Source: Allomuricauda sp. M10 (lineage in GTDB: Bacteria > Bacteroidota > Bacteroidia > Flavobacteriales > Flavobacteriaceae). From it: DNA of 64,000 nt. This document shows positions 26,940-35,625 of the stretch, piece after piece. Below the pieces are notes generated by a model. That model was not told the DNA's origin and ran no database searches. It saw only the letters and a list, made by a program, of their open reading frames with translations. Both the position numbers and the translations under genes were made by a program. Numbering within the stretch: the stretch's first letter is position 1; every line of letters starts with the position of its first letter. The DNA lies in assembly GCF_020782875.1 (NCBI RefSeq), contig NZ_JAJGBN010000001.1, positions 558,001 through 622,000 of the forward strand, given 5' to 3'.

Positions 26940-26964
26940 AAAAAGTTCCTTTTGGAACTTTTTT
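26940..26964 (+). terminator. Rho-independent-type hairpin between GH3 and sulfatase genes
   Basis: Arms AAAAAGTTCC (26940-26949) and GGAACTTTTT (26954-26963) close a TTTT loop, ending in six T. It lies immediately after the GH3 stop and upstream of the sulfatase start at 26988. It could attenuate transcription into the sulfatase/EEP pair or mark the end of the core PUL transcript. Confidence 0.65.
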
Positions 26965-26987
26965 CATATCAACCAAATCCTAGAAAA

Positions 26988-28613
26988 ATGAATTGGATAA
27001 GAACCATACTGCTGCTAGTGTTGATTTCAGCCTGTAAGCAACGGGAAAAACCAAAGGAAGAGGTGGTAGCTGGTCCACCAAACATCATTTTCATCATGTC
27101 CGATGACCATGCCTTTCAGGCTATCAGTGCGTATGGACATGAATTGGGAAAATTGGCCCCTACGCCCAACATAGATCGCATTGCAAAAAATGGTACCCTT
27201 TTCAGGAATAATTTCTGTACCAATTCTTTATGCGGGCCCAGCAGGGCGGTGATCCTAACGGGAAAATTGAGCCACGTCAACGGTTTTCGCATGAACGGGG
27301 AACGGTTTGATGGCAACCAACCAACCTTGCCCAAATATTTGAAAGAACTGGGCTATCAAACAGGGATTATAGGGAAATGGCATTTGCATGGTGCACCCAC
27401 AGGATTTGACTATTGGGATATTCTGAACGATCAGGGAAATTATTACAATCCCGAATTCATTTCCGGAGGAGATACCACAATTGTTGAAGGCTATGCCACG
27501 GATTTGATCACCGATAAAAGTCTGGATTGGTTGCGACACAGAGACAGTACCCAACCTTTTTATTTGATGGTGCATCATAAGGCACCACATAGGAATTGGA
27601 TGCCGGCTTTGCGTCATTTGAACGCCTATGATACGGTTACCTTTCCATTGCCGGAAACATATTTCCCAGAGTTTGTGAACCAACAGGCGGCTTCGGAACA
27701 ATTGCAAACCATTTATACGGACATGTACGAAGGGCACGATTTAAGAATGAGCAAAGGCCCAGGAAGTACTGAATTGGCCCAAAATCCGTGGACTATTGAT
27801 TTTGATCGAATGACACCCGAGCAGCGTAAAATTTGGGACGAAGCTTATTTGTCCAAAAACAATGCCTTTTGGGAAGCCAACCTGCATGGCAAGGAACTGG
27901 CCGAATGGAAAGGACAAAGGTTCCTTCAAGAATATTTGGCTACCATAAAGGCTGTGGATGAGGGAGTTGGTAGGATTTTGGACTATTTGGAAAAAACAGG
28001 GTTGGATAAGAACACCTTGGTGGTGTACACTTCGGACCAAGGATTTTATCTGGGAGAACACGGCTGGTTCGACAAGAGGTTTATGTATGAGGAATCCATG
28101 AAAATGCCCTTGTTGATGCAGTTGCCGGGGGTTATCAAACCGGGAACGGAGATCGATGCTATGGTACAGAATTTGGATTTTGCCCCTACTTTCTTGGATT
28201 TGGCAGGCGGGACCCAATATGCATCGGAAATGCAAGGTCAATCCTTTATACATGTATTGGATGGAACCCAACACGATTTCAAGAATGCCGTGTATTACCA
28301 CTATTATGATTTTCCGGCATTCCACATGGTGAAAAAGCAATATGGGGTACGAACAGATCGCTATAAACTCATTCATTTTTATGATGACATTGATGCATGG
28401 GAGTTCTATGACCTTCAAAAGGATCCCCACGAGGTACACAATGCCATAAATGATGAAGAATATAAAGATATCATAACCTCCATGCACCAAAAATTGGATA
28501 GCTTGCAAGCTGTTTACAAAGTGACCGAAAAGGAATTTGAGACCACTCCAAAGGAAAAAGTCGATAAATCCTATGAGGTTTTTAAAAAATTGAGAGGAAC
28601 ACCTATCCAATGA
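26988..28613 (+). CDS. S1-family sulfatase, lipoprotein
   Basis: From the ATG at 26988 the protein begins with a lipoprotein signal (ILLLVLISAC, Cys16) and carries the sulfatase signature NSLCGPSRAVILTG, where Cys82 would become formylglycine. Metal ligands are visible as IMSDDH near residue 40 and YTSDQGFYLGEHGWFDKR in the second half; GIIGKWHLHG is also typical. By family knowledge it hydrolyses sulfate esters on carbohydrates. An ATG overlapping the GH3 stop (26934) is in frame, but the peptide it would add is encoded by the terminator-like hairpin and spoils the signal peptide, so 26988 is preferred. The EEP gene overlaps the 3' end by 4 nt. Confidence 0.9.
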   Translation: MNWIRTILLLVLISACKQREKPKEEVVAGPPNIIFIMSDDHAFQAISAYGHELGKLAPTPNIDRIAKNGTLFRNNFCTNSLCGPSRAVILTGKLSHVNGFRMNGERFDGNQPTLPKYLKELGYQTGIIGKWHLHGAPTGFDYWDILNDQGNYYNPEFISGGDTTIVEGYATDLITDKSLDWLRHRDSTQPFYLMVHHKAPHRNWMPALRHLNAYDTVTFPLPETYFPEFVNQQAASEQLQTIYTDMYEGHDLRMSKGPGSTELAQNPWTIDFDRMTPEQRKIWDEAYLSKNNAFWEANLHGKELAEWKGQRFLQEYLATIKAVDEGVGRILDYLEKTGLDKNTLVVYTSDQGFYLGEHGWFDKRFMYEESMKMPLLMQLPGVIKPGTEIDAMVQNLDFAPTFLDLAGGTQYASEMQGQSFIHVLDGTQHDFKNAVYYHYYDFPAFHMVKKQYGVRTDRYKLIHFYDDIDAWEFYDLQKDPHEVHNAINDEEYKDIITSMHQKLDSLQAVYKVTEKEFETTPKEKVDKSYEVFKKLRGTPIQ

Positions 28614-29452
28614 AAAAATATTTAATTGCCCTATTTCTTTTTGTGTTGATGGTCGACACTTATGCCCAGACCATTGATGTGATCACCTATAATATCCGTT
28701 ATGACAATCCCAATGATAAACCGAACAACTGGGATAACCGAAAGGAATTTCTGATTTCCCAACTGCAATTTTATGCCCCAGATGTTTTTGGGACCCAAGA
28801 GGGGTTGGTGCATCAACTAAAGGATATTGATCAAGGGCTTGAAGACTACTCCTATGTTGGTATTGGGCGTGATCACGGTGATGACCGTGGCGAGTTTTCG
28901 GCTCTTTTCTACAACACTAAGAAAATCAACCTGTTGGAGCAAGCCACTTTTTGGCTGTCCGAAACCCCGGATGTGCCATCCAAAGGATGGGATGCGGCCT
29001 TGCCTCGAATCTGCACGTACGGACTTTTTGAAAACAAAGCTGATGGAAGCAAGTTCATGGTCTTTAACACACATTTTGACCATGTGGGGGTAATGGCAAG
29101 GGCAGAAAGCTCTAAACTCATCCTGAAGAAAATGAACGAGTTGAACCCTGATGGTTTGCCTGTGATTTTAACCGGGGATTTCAATTTGGAAAGCGACAGT
29201 TCTGGGGTGCAAGTGATTTTGGGAGAAATGACGGATACCCATGTGGCTGCCGGTAAAAATGCCTTTGGCCCCGATGGCACTTTCAATGGATTTGAGTTCA
29301 ATAAACCTGTGGAACGAAGGATCGACTACATTTTTGTTTCTCCTAACACTATTGAGGTGCTAAAAAGTGCCATTTTAAGCGATTCGAAGGACTGTAGATA
29401 CCCATCTGATCATCTACCTGTATTTGCTAAGGTGAAGTTTGTAAATCCCTAA
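28610..29452 (+). CDS. Secreted endonuclease/exonuclease/phosphatase-family hydrolase
   Basis: The 280-residue protein has a signal peptide (LMVDTYAQ) and the metal-dependent EEP fold: VITYNIRYDNP, GTQEGL with the catalytic Glu, FMVFNTHFDHVG, VILTGDFNLE and the terminal RRIDYIFVS and YPSDHLPVFAKV motifs. Members cleave phosphodiesters or phosphomonoesters in nucleic acids, lipids or sugars. Secreted copies recur in flavobacterial PULs, but their substrate is generally unknown. The ATGA overlap with the sulfatase gene indicates coupled translation and a shared role, perhaps removing anionic groups from the glycan (inference). Confidence 0.9.
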   Translation: MKKYLIALFLFVLMVDTYAQTIDVITYNIRYDNPNDKPNNWDNRKEFLISQLQFYAPDVFGTQEGLVHQLKDIDQGLEDYSYVGIGRDHGDDRGEFSALFYNTKKINLLEQATFWLSETPDVPSKGWDAALPRICTYGLFENKADGSKFMVFNTHFDHVGVMARAESSKLILKKMNELNPDGLPVILTGDFNLESDSSGVQVILGEMTDTHVAAGKNAFGPDGTFNGFEFNKPVERRIDYIFVSPNTIEVLKSAILSDSKDCRYPSDHLPVFAKVKFVNP

Positions 29453-29577
29453 GCACTTTCAGAAGAAACCTTAAAATTATAGTTGTTTGAATTTTGTAGG
29501 TTTCGATTTGATATTCGTTATTTTCTGCCTGATTGGGAGTTTACATTTGCCGTGTAAATCCTAAATGCCAGTCAGTT

Positions 29578-30336
29578 ATGAAGAATTTATGGCTTGCCAA
29601 TTGTTTCTGGGCAATTTTTTTTCTTGTGGCCCTTCAAGGGGTCAACGCGCAACAAGTAAATGAAGCCAAACCTTTTTTGGATGATTTTCGTGGAACGGTC
29701 AGTGTGACCCATAACGGTATTTCCCTGATACCATCCTTTTCATTGGGCGATCCTGCAGCGCTATTCGATTTAAAATTCACAAAAGGACGGTTTAGCTTTG
29801 AGCCCGATATGCGTTTTGCTCTTGAGGGAAAACCCTGGTCCTTTTTATTCTGGTTCCGGTATAAGGCGGTTCAGCATGAAAAATTTTCCTTGCGATTGGG
29901 CGTGCATCCTGCTCTAAATTTCAGGACGATTTCCATTAATAGAAATGGAGCGGATGAGGATATCCTGGAATCCCGACGTTTTTTGGCGAGTGAAATTGCG
30001 CCTAGCTATCAGATTGGGAAAAATGTAGGTGTGGGGCTTTACTACTTGTATTCATATGGTCTGGACAATAGCGCAAAGAACAACCATTTTATAGTGGCCA
30101 GTATTTCCTTTTCCAAAATCAATTTAACGGAACAATTCCACCTTTCGTTTTCACCACAAGCCTATTATCTAAAACAGGATGATATTGATGGCTTTTACGC
30201 GGTGGCCTTTTTTACCTTGTCCAAGGAAGGATTTCCCCTCTCGGTTTCATCTATCCTCAATAAGGCAATAGATACCAGGATCCAGCCCGAAAAGGATTTT
30301 ACCTGGAATGTGTCCTTGAACTATAGGATACGGTAG
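29578..30336 (+). CDS. Outer-membrane or periplasmic beta-barrel-like hypothetical protein
   Basis: Starting at 29578 the 252-residue protein has a clear signal peptide (FWAIFFLVALQGVNAQQ). The rest alternates in short amphipathic strands with aromatic ends (FSFEPDMRFALEG, FLFWFRYKAV, FSLRLGVHPALNF, VGLYYLYSYGLD, FTWNVSLNYRI), the pattern of a small outer-membrane barrel. No named family is recognised. A longer frame from 29533 would put a charged stretch before the signal peptide. It sits between the PUL and an AraC regulator and could belong to either; the 125-bp gap from the EEP gene suggests its own promoter. Confidence 0.65.
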   Translation: MKNLWLANCFWAIFFLVALQGVNAQQVNEAKPFLDDFRGTVSVTHNGISLIPSFSLGDPAALFDLKFTKGRFSFEPDMRFALEGKPWSFLFWFRYKAVQHEKFSLRLGVHPALNFRTISINRNGADEDILESRRFLASEIAPSYQIGKNVGVGLYYLYSYGLDNSAKNNHFIVASISFSKINLTEQFHLSFSPQAYYLKQDDIDGFYAVAFFTLSKEGFPLSVSSILNKAIDTRIQPEKDFTWNVSLNYRIR

Positions 30337-30363
30337 ACGATTTAATTTTTGTACCTTTTAATC

Positions 30364-31263
30364 ATGCAAGCAGTGGAAAGTTTAGAAGATTTTTATAAGC
30401 GCAAATTTGATTGGATTCCCGACAATCTCAAAAATGAGATCGGTCACTTTAACATATTCAAATTGGAACCTTTTACAGGCAAAAATGCAAGGCCAGTTCC
30501 CTATAAAAGGAGGGATTTTTACAAAGTAATGTTAGTGTTGGGAGGCGGGCGTGTGCATTATGCGGACCGAATCATTGAGGTGAAAAAACAAGCGCTTTCT
30601 TTCTCAAATCCGCAAATTCCCTACAAATGGGAACATACAGAGGATATTTCGGGAGGGGTATACTGTATTTTCGACAGACACTTTTTCAAAGACTTCGGCT
30701 CGGTGAACGATTATTCCGTTTTCCAACCGCAAGGTGAACACATTTTTGAATTGTCGGATGACCAGGTCAAGGTGGTGGAAGGAGTGTATTCCAAAATGTT
30801 GAAGGAAATCCAATCGGACTATACCCATAAATACGACGTGCTTCGGAATTTAGTGTTCGAGTTGGTTCATTTTGCGATGAAGATGCAGCCGGCCACTTAT
30901 TTTGAAAAGCAGGAAATGAACGCTTCGCAGCGCATTTCTACCATGTTCATGGAGTTGTTGGAGCGGCAGTTTCCAATTGATGAGGACCATCGACAAATTG
31001 AGTTACGATCTGCTTCGGATTTTGCGGACCAACTCAATGTGCATGTCAACCACTTGAACCGGGCCGTGAAGGAAAACATGCAAAAAACCACTACGGAGAT
31101 TATCACAGAGCGATTATTGAAAGAGTCAAAGATATTGCTTCGACATAGCGATTGGGACATTGCAGAGATCGCCTATTCTTTAGACTTCAAGGAAGCTACC
31201 CATTTCAGCAATTTCTTTAAAAAACACGCAAAGCTGAGTCCGACCCAATTTAGAAGAGCATGA
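30364..31263 (+). CDS. AraC-family transcriptional regulator
   Basis: The 299-residue protein has a cupin-like N-terminal half (FYKVMLVLGGGRVHYADRIIEV; ALSFSNPQIPYKWE) and a C-terminal AraC double HTH (about 205-299: SASDFADQLNVHVNHLNRAVKE and DWDIAEIAYSLDFKEATHFSNFFKKHAKLSPTQFRR). The ATG at 30364 is chosen over a TTG at 30349. Such regulators usually respond to small metabolites bound by the cupin. It is followed on the same strand by the aldo/keto reductase gene, which has a palindrome upstream, so that gene and the molybdenum hydroxylase genes are the likely targets (inference). Confidence 0.9.
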   Translation: MQAVESLEDFYKRKFDWIPDNLKNEIGHFNIFKLEPFTGKNARPVPYKRRDFYKVMLVLGGGRVHYADRIIEVKKQALSFSNPQIPYKWEHTEDISGGVYCIFDRHFFKDFGSVNDYSVFQPQGEHIFELSDDQVKVVEGVYSKMLKEIQSDYTHKYDVLRNLVFELVHFAMKMQPATYFEKQEMNASQRISTMFMELLERQFPIDEDHRQIELRSASDFADQLNVHVNHLNRAVKENMQKTTTEIITERLLKESKILLRHSDWDIAEIAYSLDFKEATHFSNFFKKHAKLSPTQFRRA

Positions 31264-31359
31264 TTCCACTTATTGTTTGAATTTCATAAGCATCGGTTTG
31301 AAAAGGGTATGTTATTGAGGTAAGAATGTTTGAATTTTACTTCAATAAAAAGAACACAG

Positions 31360-31374
31360 TTATTTTCAAAATAA
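31360..31374. promoter_or_regulatory. Palindrome upstream of the aldo/keto reductase gene
   Basis: TTATTTT-C-AAAATAA is a perfect inverted repeat 12 nt before the start codon. Between it and the ATG lies AGGAG (31378-31382), a Shine-Dalgarno-like sequence that is unusual for Bacteroidota. AT-rich palindromes arise easily by chance. Confidence 0.3.
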
Positions 31375-32370
<996 letters not shown>

Positions 32371-32465
32371 GAATCCTTAAAAAAATGTTAATTATTTTTA
32401 GGATGCCGACTTGAAATAAAAGCTTTTTAAAATAAATCCATAACTTCAAGGGAATTTTTGATATC

Positions 32466-32921
32466 ATGGCACTATTTACACTAAACATCAACGGAAAGAA
32501 ACAAGAGGTGGATGTGGATCCAACCACGCCAATGCTCTGGGTTTTAAGGGACCATTTGAATTTGGTCGGAACAAAATATGGTTGTGGGATCGCGCAATGC
32601 GGTGCATGTACCATCCATTTGGAAGGCACTGCAACACGCGCCTGTATGCTTCCTGTTTCGGCAGTGGGCAACCAGGCCATAACCACCATTGAAGGCTTGT
32701 CTGAAAATGGAGATCATCCTGTTCAAAAAGCATGGTTGGAAGTGGATGTTCCCCAATGTGGATACTGTCAGGCCGGTCAGATTATGACCGCAGCGGCATT
32801 CTTGGAAAAAAATCCAAATCCAACGGAGGAAGAAATCGAGATGGCCATGAACGGCAACATCTGCAGATGTGGAACCTATCTACGTATTAGGAAAGCCGTA
32901 AAAATGGCAGCCAATTCATAA
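32466..32921 (+). CDS. (2Fe-2S)-binding subunit of a molybdenum hydroxylase (IorA type)
   Basis: The 151-residue protein has the two [2Fe-2S] motifs of the xanthine-oxidase family small subunit: plant-ferredoxin type CGIAQCGACTIHLEG-x-CML in the N-terminal half and CGYCQAGQIM-x-CRCGTYLRI in the C-terminal half. It transfers electrons from the molybdopterin cytosine dinucleotide subunit encoded 27 nt downstream, in the manner of isoquinoline 1-oxidoreductase alpha. It has no signal sequence of its own, so export would occur by hitch-hiking on the Tat-bearing large subunit. Confidence 0.93.
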   Translation: MALFTLNINGKKQEVDVDPTTPMLWVLRDHLNLVGTKYGCGIAQCGACTIHLEGTATRACMLPVSAVGNQAITTIEGLSENGDHPVQKAWLEVDVPQCGYCQAGQIMTAAAFLEKNPNPTEEEIEMAMNGNICRCGTYLRIRKAVKMAANS

Positions 32922-32948
32922 TCCAACTCACCTGAAAACCTAGAAAAC

Positions 32949-35153
32949 ATGACACTCGTTAAAACAAAAATAGGAAGACGTGCCTTTATCAGAAACACCG
33001 GGCTTGCCGGTGGAGGACTGGTATTGGGTTTCAATTGGCTGGCCTCTTGTAAAATGACACCTGAACAGGTGAGCAGTTTGCCCAAGGAATGGTTTAACCT
33101 GAACGGTTTCCTCAAAGTAGGGGATAACGGGTTGGTAACCATCATGTCGCCTAATCCAGAGATTGGACAAAACGTAAAAACGGCAATGCCCATGATCATT
33201 GCTGAAGAGTTGGACGTGGCCTGGAAAGATGTCATCGTGGAACAGGCACCGTTGAACACCGATATATTTACCCGCCAGTTGGCCGGTGGTAGCCAGTCCA
33301 TCCGTCAAGGGTGGGAGAGCCTTCGCATGGCGGGGGCCACGGCAAGGCATATGTTGAAGGAAGCTGCGGCCAAAGCTTGGGAGGTTCCTGCTGGTGAGAT
33401 TACCACCAAGGAAGGCCAGTTGATGCATGAGGCCAGTGGTAAATCTGCAGGTTATGGTGAAATGGCATCGGCCGCCACTGCCATTGAAGTACCGGAAGAA
33501 GTGGAACTAAAGGATATCAATACCTTCAGTATCATCGGGACCGATAAGAAAAATGTGGACGGACCTAAAATTGTTACAGGTCAACCCTTATACGGTTTGG
33601 ATATTCAAAGGGAAGGGATGCTCACCGCCATGATCGTGCATCCCCCCGCATTTGGGATGAAGTATAAAAGCATGAACGCCGAATCGGTGAAATCCATGCC
33701 TGGTATCAAAGATGTGTTCCATTTTGAAGTGTATCCTGAAACAGTAGAAAAACAGTGGTCCGATGGTGGGGGAATCCCTGAATTGGTGGCCATTGTAGGT
33801 AATAGTACTTGGGAGTGCATGCAGGCCAAGAAAGCCCTTCAAATAGAATGGGAGGAGGTCTTAAAATTGGAGAGTACTGCTTACCATGATGAAGCATTGG
33901 CCGCCCTTATGGATAAGCCCACAGAGCAACCCGCCAGAAAGGATGGGGATGTGGAAGCTGCTTTTAAAAAAGCGGCCAAAATTGTGGAAAGTACCTATTC
34001 CGCGCCATATCTGGCACACAATACCATGGAACCCATGAACTTTTTCGCGCATGTTACGTCTGAAAAAGCGGAACTGCTGGGCCCTATCCAAACTCCTGAA
34101 TTTTTGGAAAGAACCTTGGTGTCCCGATTGGGAATGCCAGCGGAGAAAATTGATATCATGATGACCCGTATGGGAGGTGGCTTTGGTCGTCGTCTCTATG
34201 GAGCTTTTGCAGTAGAAGCCGCGGCCATATCCCAAAAAATGAACGCACCGATCAAATTGGTGTATTCCAGGGAAGATGACATGACCCAAGGAACGTACCG
34301 ACCATCGTACAGGGTAAAATACAAAGCAGGTTTGGATGAAAACGGAAATTTGATCGCTTGGCATGTACGGGGTGCTGGTACCAATGATGATCTTGTTTTT
34401 GAACATCGATTCCCAGCAGGTGCTGTGGACAATTACCTTGCGGAAAAACACGAATTGGCCACCAATGTGACCACAGGAGCGTGGCGTGCACCTAGCTCCA
34501 ACTTCATTGCTGGTGCTGAACAGGCTTTTATGGATGAGGTAGCAGAGGCTTCAGGTAAAGATCCAATCGAGTTCAGATTGGAGTTGTTCGATCGTGCCAT
34601 CAACAATCCAGTTGGGGATCCTAAACAGAACGATTATGATCCCGAACGTTATGCTGGGGTATTGAAACTCGTCAAGGAAAAATCCAATTGGAACGGTACG
34701 GGCAATGGTAAAGCAAGAGGGGTATCGGCCTATTTCTGTCATGATTCCTATGTGGCCCAGGTATTGGATCTGGAAGAAGGAAGTGGAACCCCAAGAGTAG
34801 GTAAGGTATGGTGTGCTGTGGATTGCGGAATCGTTATCAACCCATTGAGTGCCAAAAACCAAGTGGAAGGCGGTATTGTGGACGGTATAGGACATGCTAC
34901 TTTTAGTGCCATGACCTTTACTGATGGGAAGCCGAACCAAAGCAATTTTGATACCTACAGGTTGATTAGAAATACAGAGGCACCCAAGGAAGTGGAAACC
35001 TTCTTTGTGGATAATGGAATCGACCCAACAGGATTGGGAGAACCTTCTTTGCCACCTATTGTGGGAGCCTTGGCAAATGCCTTGTACAAAGCAACCGGGA
35101 GAAGACATTACAGCCAACCTTTCATCAACGATAGGCCACCTTTAGTGGGATAG
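32949..35153 (+). CDS. Molybdopterin-binding subunit of a molybdenum hydroxylase (IorB type), Tat-exported
   Basis: The 734-residue large subunit of the aldehyde-oxidase/isoquinoline-oxidoreductase type begins with a twin-arginine signal (IGRRAFIRNTGLAGGGLVLG). The body contains the family segments FLKVGDNGLVTIMSPNPEIGQ, RMGGGFGRR, TGAWRAPSSNFIAGAEQAFMDE and the C-terminal GLGEPSLPPIVGALANALYKATG, in which the Glu is the usual catalytic base. It hydroxylates N-heterocycles or aldehydes in the periplasm with the small subunit. No XdhC-like maturation gene or cytochrome c partner lies in this window, although both often accompany such pairs. Confidence 0.93.
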   Translation: MTLVKTKIGRRAFIRNTGLAGGGLVLGFNWLASCKMTPEQVSSLPKEWFNLNGFLKVGDNGLVTIMSPNPEIGQNVKTAMPMIIAEELDVAWKDVIVEQAPLNTDIFTRQLAGGSQSIRQGWESLRMAGATARHMLKEAAAKAWEVPAGEITTKEGQLMHEASGKSAGYGEMASAATAIEVPEEVELKDINTFSIIGTDKKNVDGPKIVTGQPLYGLDIQREGMLTAMIVHPPAFGMKYKSMNAESVKSMPGIKDVFHFEVYPETVEKQWSDGGGIPELVAIVGNSTWECMQAKKALQIEWEEVLKLESTAYHDEALAALMDKPTEQPARKDGDVEAAFKKAAKIVESTYSAPYLAHNTMEPMNFFAHVTSEKAELLGPIQTPEFLERTLVSRLGMPAEKIDIMMTRMGGGFGRRLYGAFAVEAAAISQKMNAPIKLVYSREDDMTQGTYRPSYRVKYKAGLDENGNLIAWHVRGAGTNDDLVFEHRFPAGAVDNYLAEKHELATNVTTGAWRAPSSNFIAGAEQAFMDEVAEASGKDPIEFRLELFDRAINNPVGDPKQNDYDPERYAGVLKLVKEKSNWNGTGNGKARGVSAYFCHDSYVAQVLDLEEGSGTPRVGKVWCAVDCGIVINPLSAKNQVEGGIVDGIGHATFSAMTFTDGKPNQSNFDTYRLIRNTEAPKEVETFFVDNGIDPTGLGEPSLPPIVGALANALYKATGRRHYSQPFINDRPPLVG

Positions 35154-35310
35154 AAAACAGGATTTCTACATAAAACTTGGGAATATTTCCGTTAGCAGTC
35201 GTATCTTTAGGGGATAAGGCTATGTTCAATAGCGACGTTCTTGGATTTTCGTGTATGTAAATTATTGAATTACAGCAATTTAATGTTGAAAATTATTTTT
35301 CGGCAAAAAA

Positions 35311-35340
35311 GTTGCGGTGTCTGTTTTTTGTTTATGTTTG
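35311..35340 (+). promoter_or_regulatory. Bacteroidota-type promoter upstream of the folded leader
   Basis: A -33 element GTTG (35311-35314) and a -7 box TATGTTTG (35333-35340, consensus TAnnTTTG) are 18 nt apart. Transcription would start near 35346 and give a leader of about 280 nt ahead of the decarboxylase. Confidence 0.5.
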
Positions 35341-35423
35341 ATCCATGAATGGGTCCTTAATTTTTGGACGCATTTGCCTATTAGCGTTGAAATTTTTTTT
35401 CATGTTCGGGCTTTTGGGAAAAA

Positions 35424-35482
35424 GGAAGTCGATCCCCCAAGCCGTCTTAGGGATAAGACACCGAATCTTAGGGCTGACTTCC
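35424..35482 (+). ncRNA. Candidate structured RNA element with competing hairpins
   Basis: Outer arms GGAAGTC (35424-35430) and GACTTCC (35476-35482) pair perfectly. Inside, GTCTTA-GGGA-TAAGAC (35444-35459) forms a second perfect stem, and AGCC (35440-35443) can pair with GGCT (35472-35475). TCTTAGGG occurs twice (35445-35452 and 35466-35473), so the two copies could compete for partners. This resembles a cis-regulatory or small RNA but matches no class I can name. Confidence 0.4.
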
Positions 35483-35499
35483 GAAAAACACTCCTTAAT

Positions 35500-35528
35500 C
35501 CGTGATATTTCACGGACCCCTAACTTTG
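35500..35528 (+). promoter_or_regulatory. Palindrome abutting a second -7 box before the arginine decarboxylase gene
   Basis: CCGTGA-TATT-TCACGG (35500-35515) is a perfect 6-bp-arm inverted repeat followed after 5 nt by TAACTTTG (35521-35528), a perfect TAnnTTTG box. A protein bound there would block the spacer of this promoter. The -33 element is not clear. Confidence 0.5.
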
Positions 35529-35625
35529 TTCCATACACCGTTTTTGAATTTCGTATCTGAGAACCAGTCATTGTTCTGGCTTTTAATGTTTTATTGTATC
35601 AATTAATCCTCAATACGAAATTAGA

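Larger units (their letters stand above)
35154..35625. other. Long structured leader/intergenic region before the arginine decarboxylase gene (472 bp)
   Basis: No credible gene is seen; the short frames found on both strands overlap each other and look random. The region contains a promoter (35311-35340), a folded segment (35424-35482) and a palindrome joined to a second -7 box (35500-35528). The latter three are listed separately. Confidence 0.6.

Noticed and set aside
26934..26987. Longer N-terminus for the sulfatase starting at the GH3 stop
   Set aside because: The added residues are encoded by a terminator-like hairpin and would precede a complete lipoprotein signal; the start at 26988 fits better.
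27741..28610. 289-codon minus-strand frame
   Set aside because: Entirely antisense to the sulfatase gene, whose motifs are intact.
33861..34451. 196-codon minus-strand frame
   Set aside because: Antisense to the molybdopterin-binding subunit; shadow of a strongly coding region.
35317..35571. Short frames on both strands in the gap before speA
   Set aside because: They overlap each other, lack a consistent start and cover the hairpins, which explain the region better.
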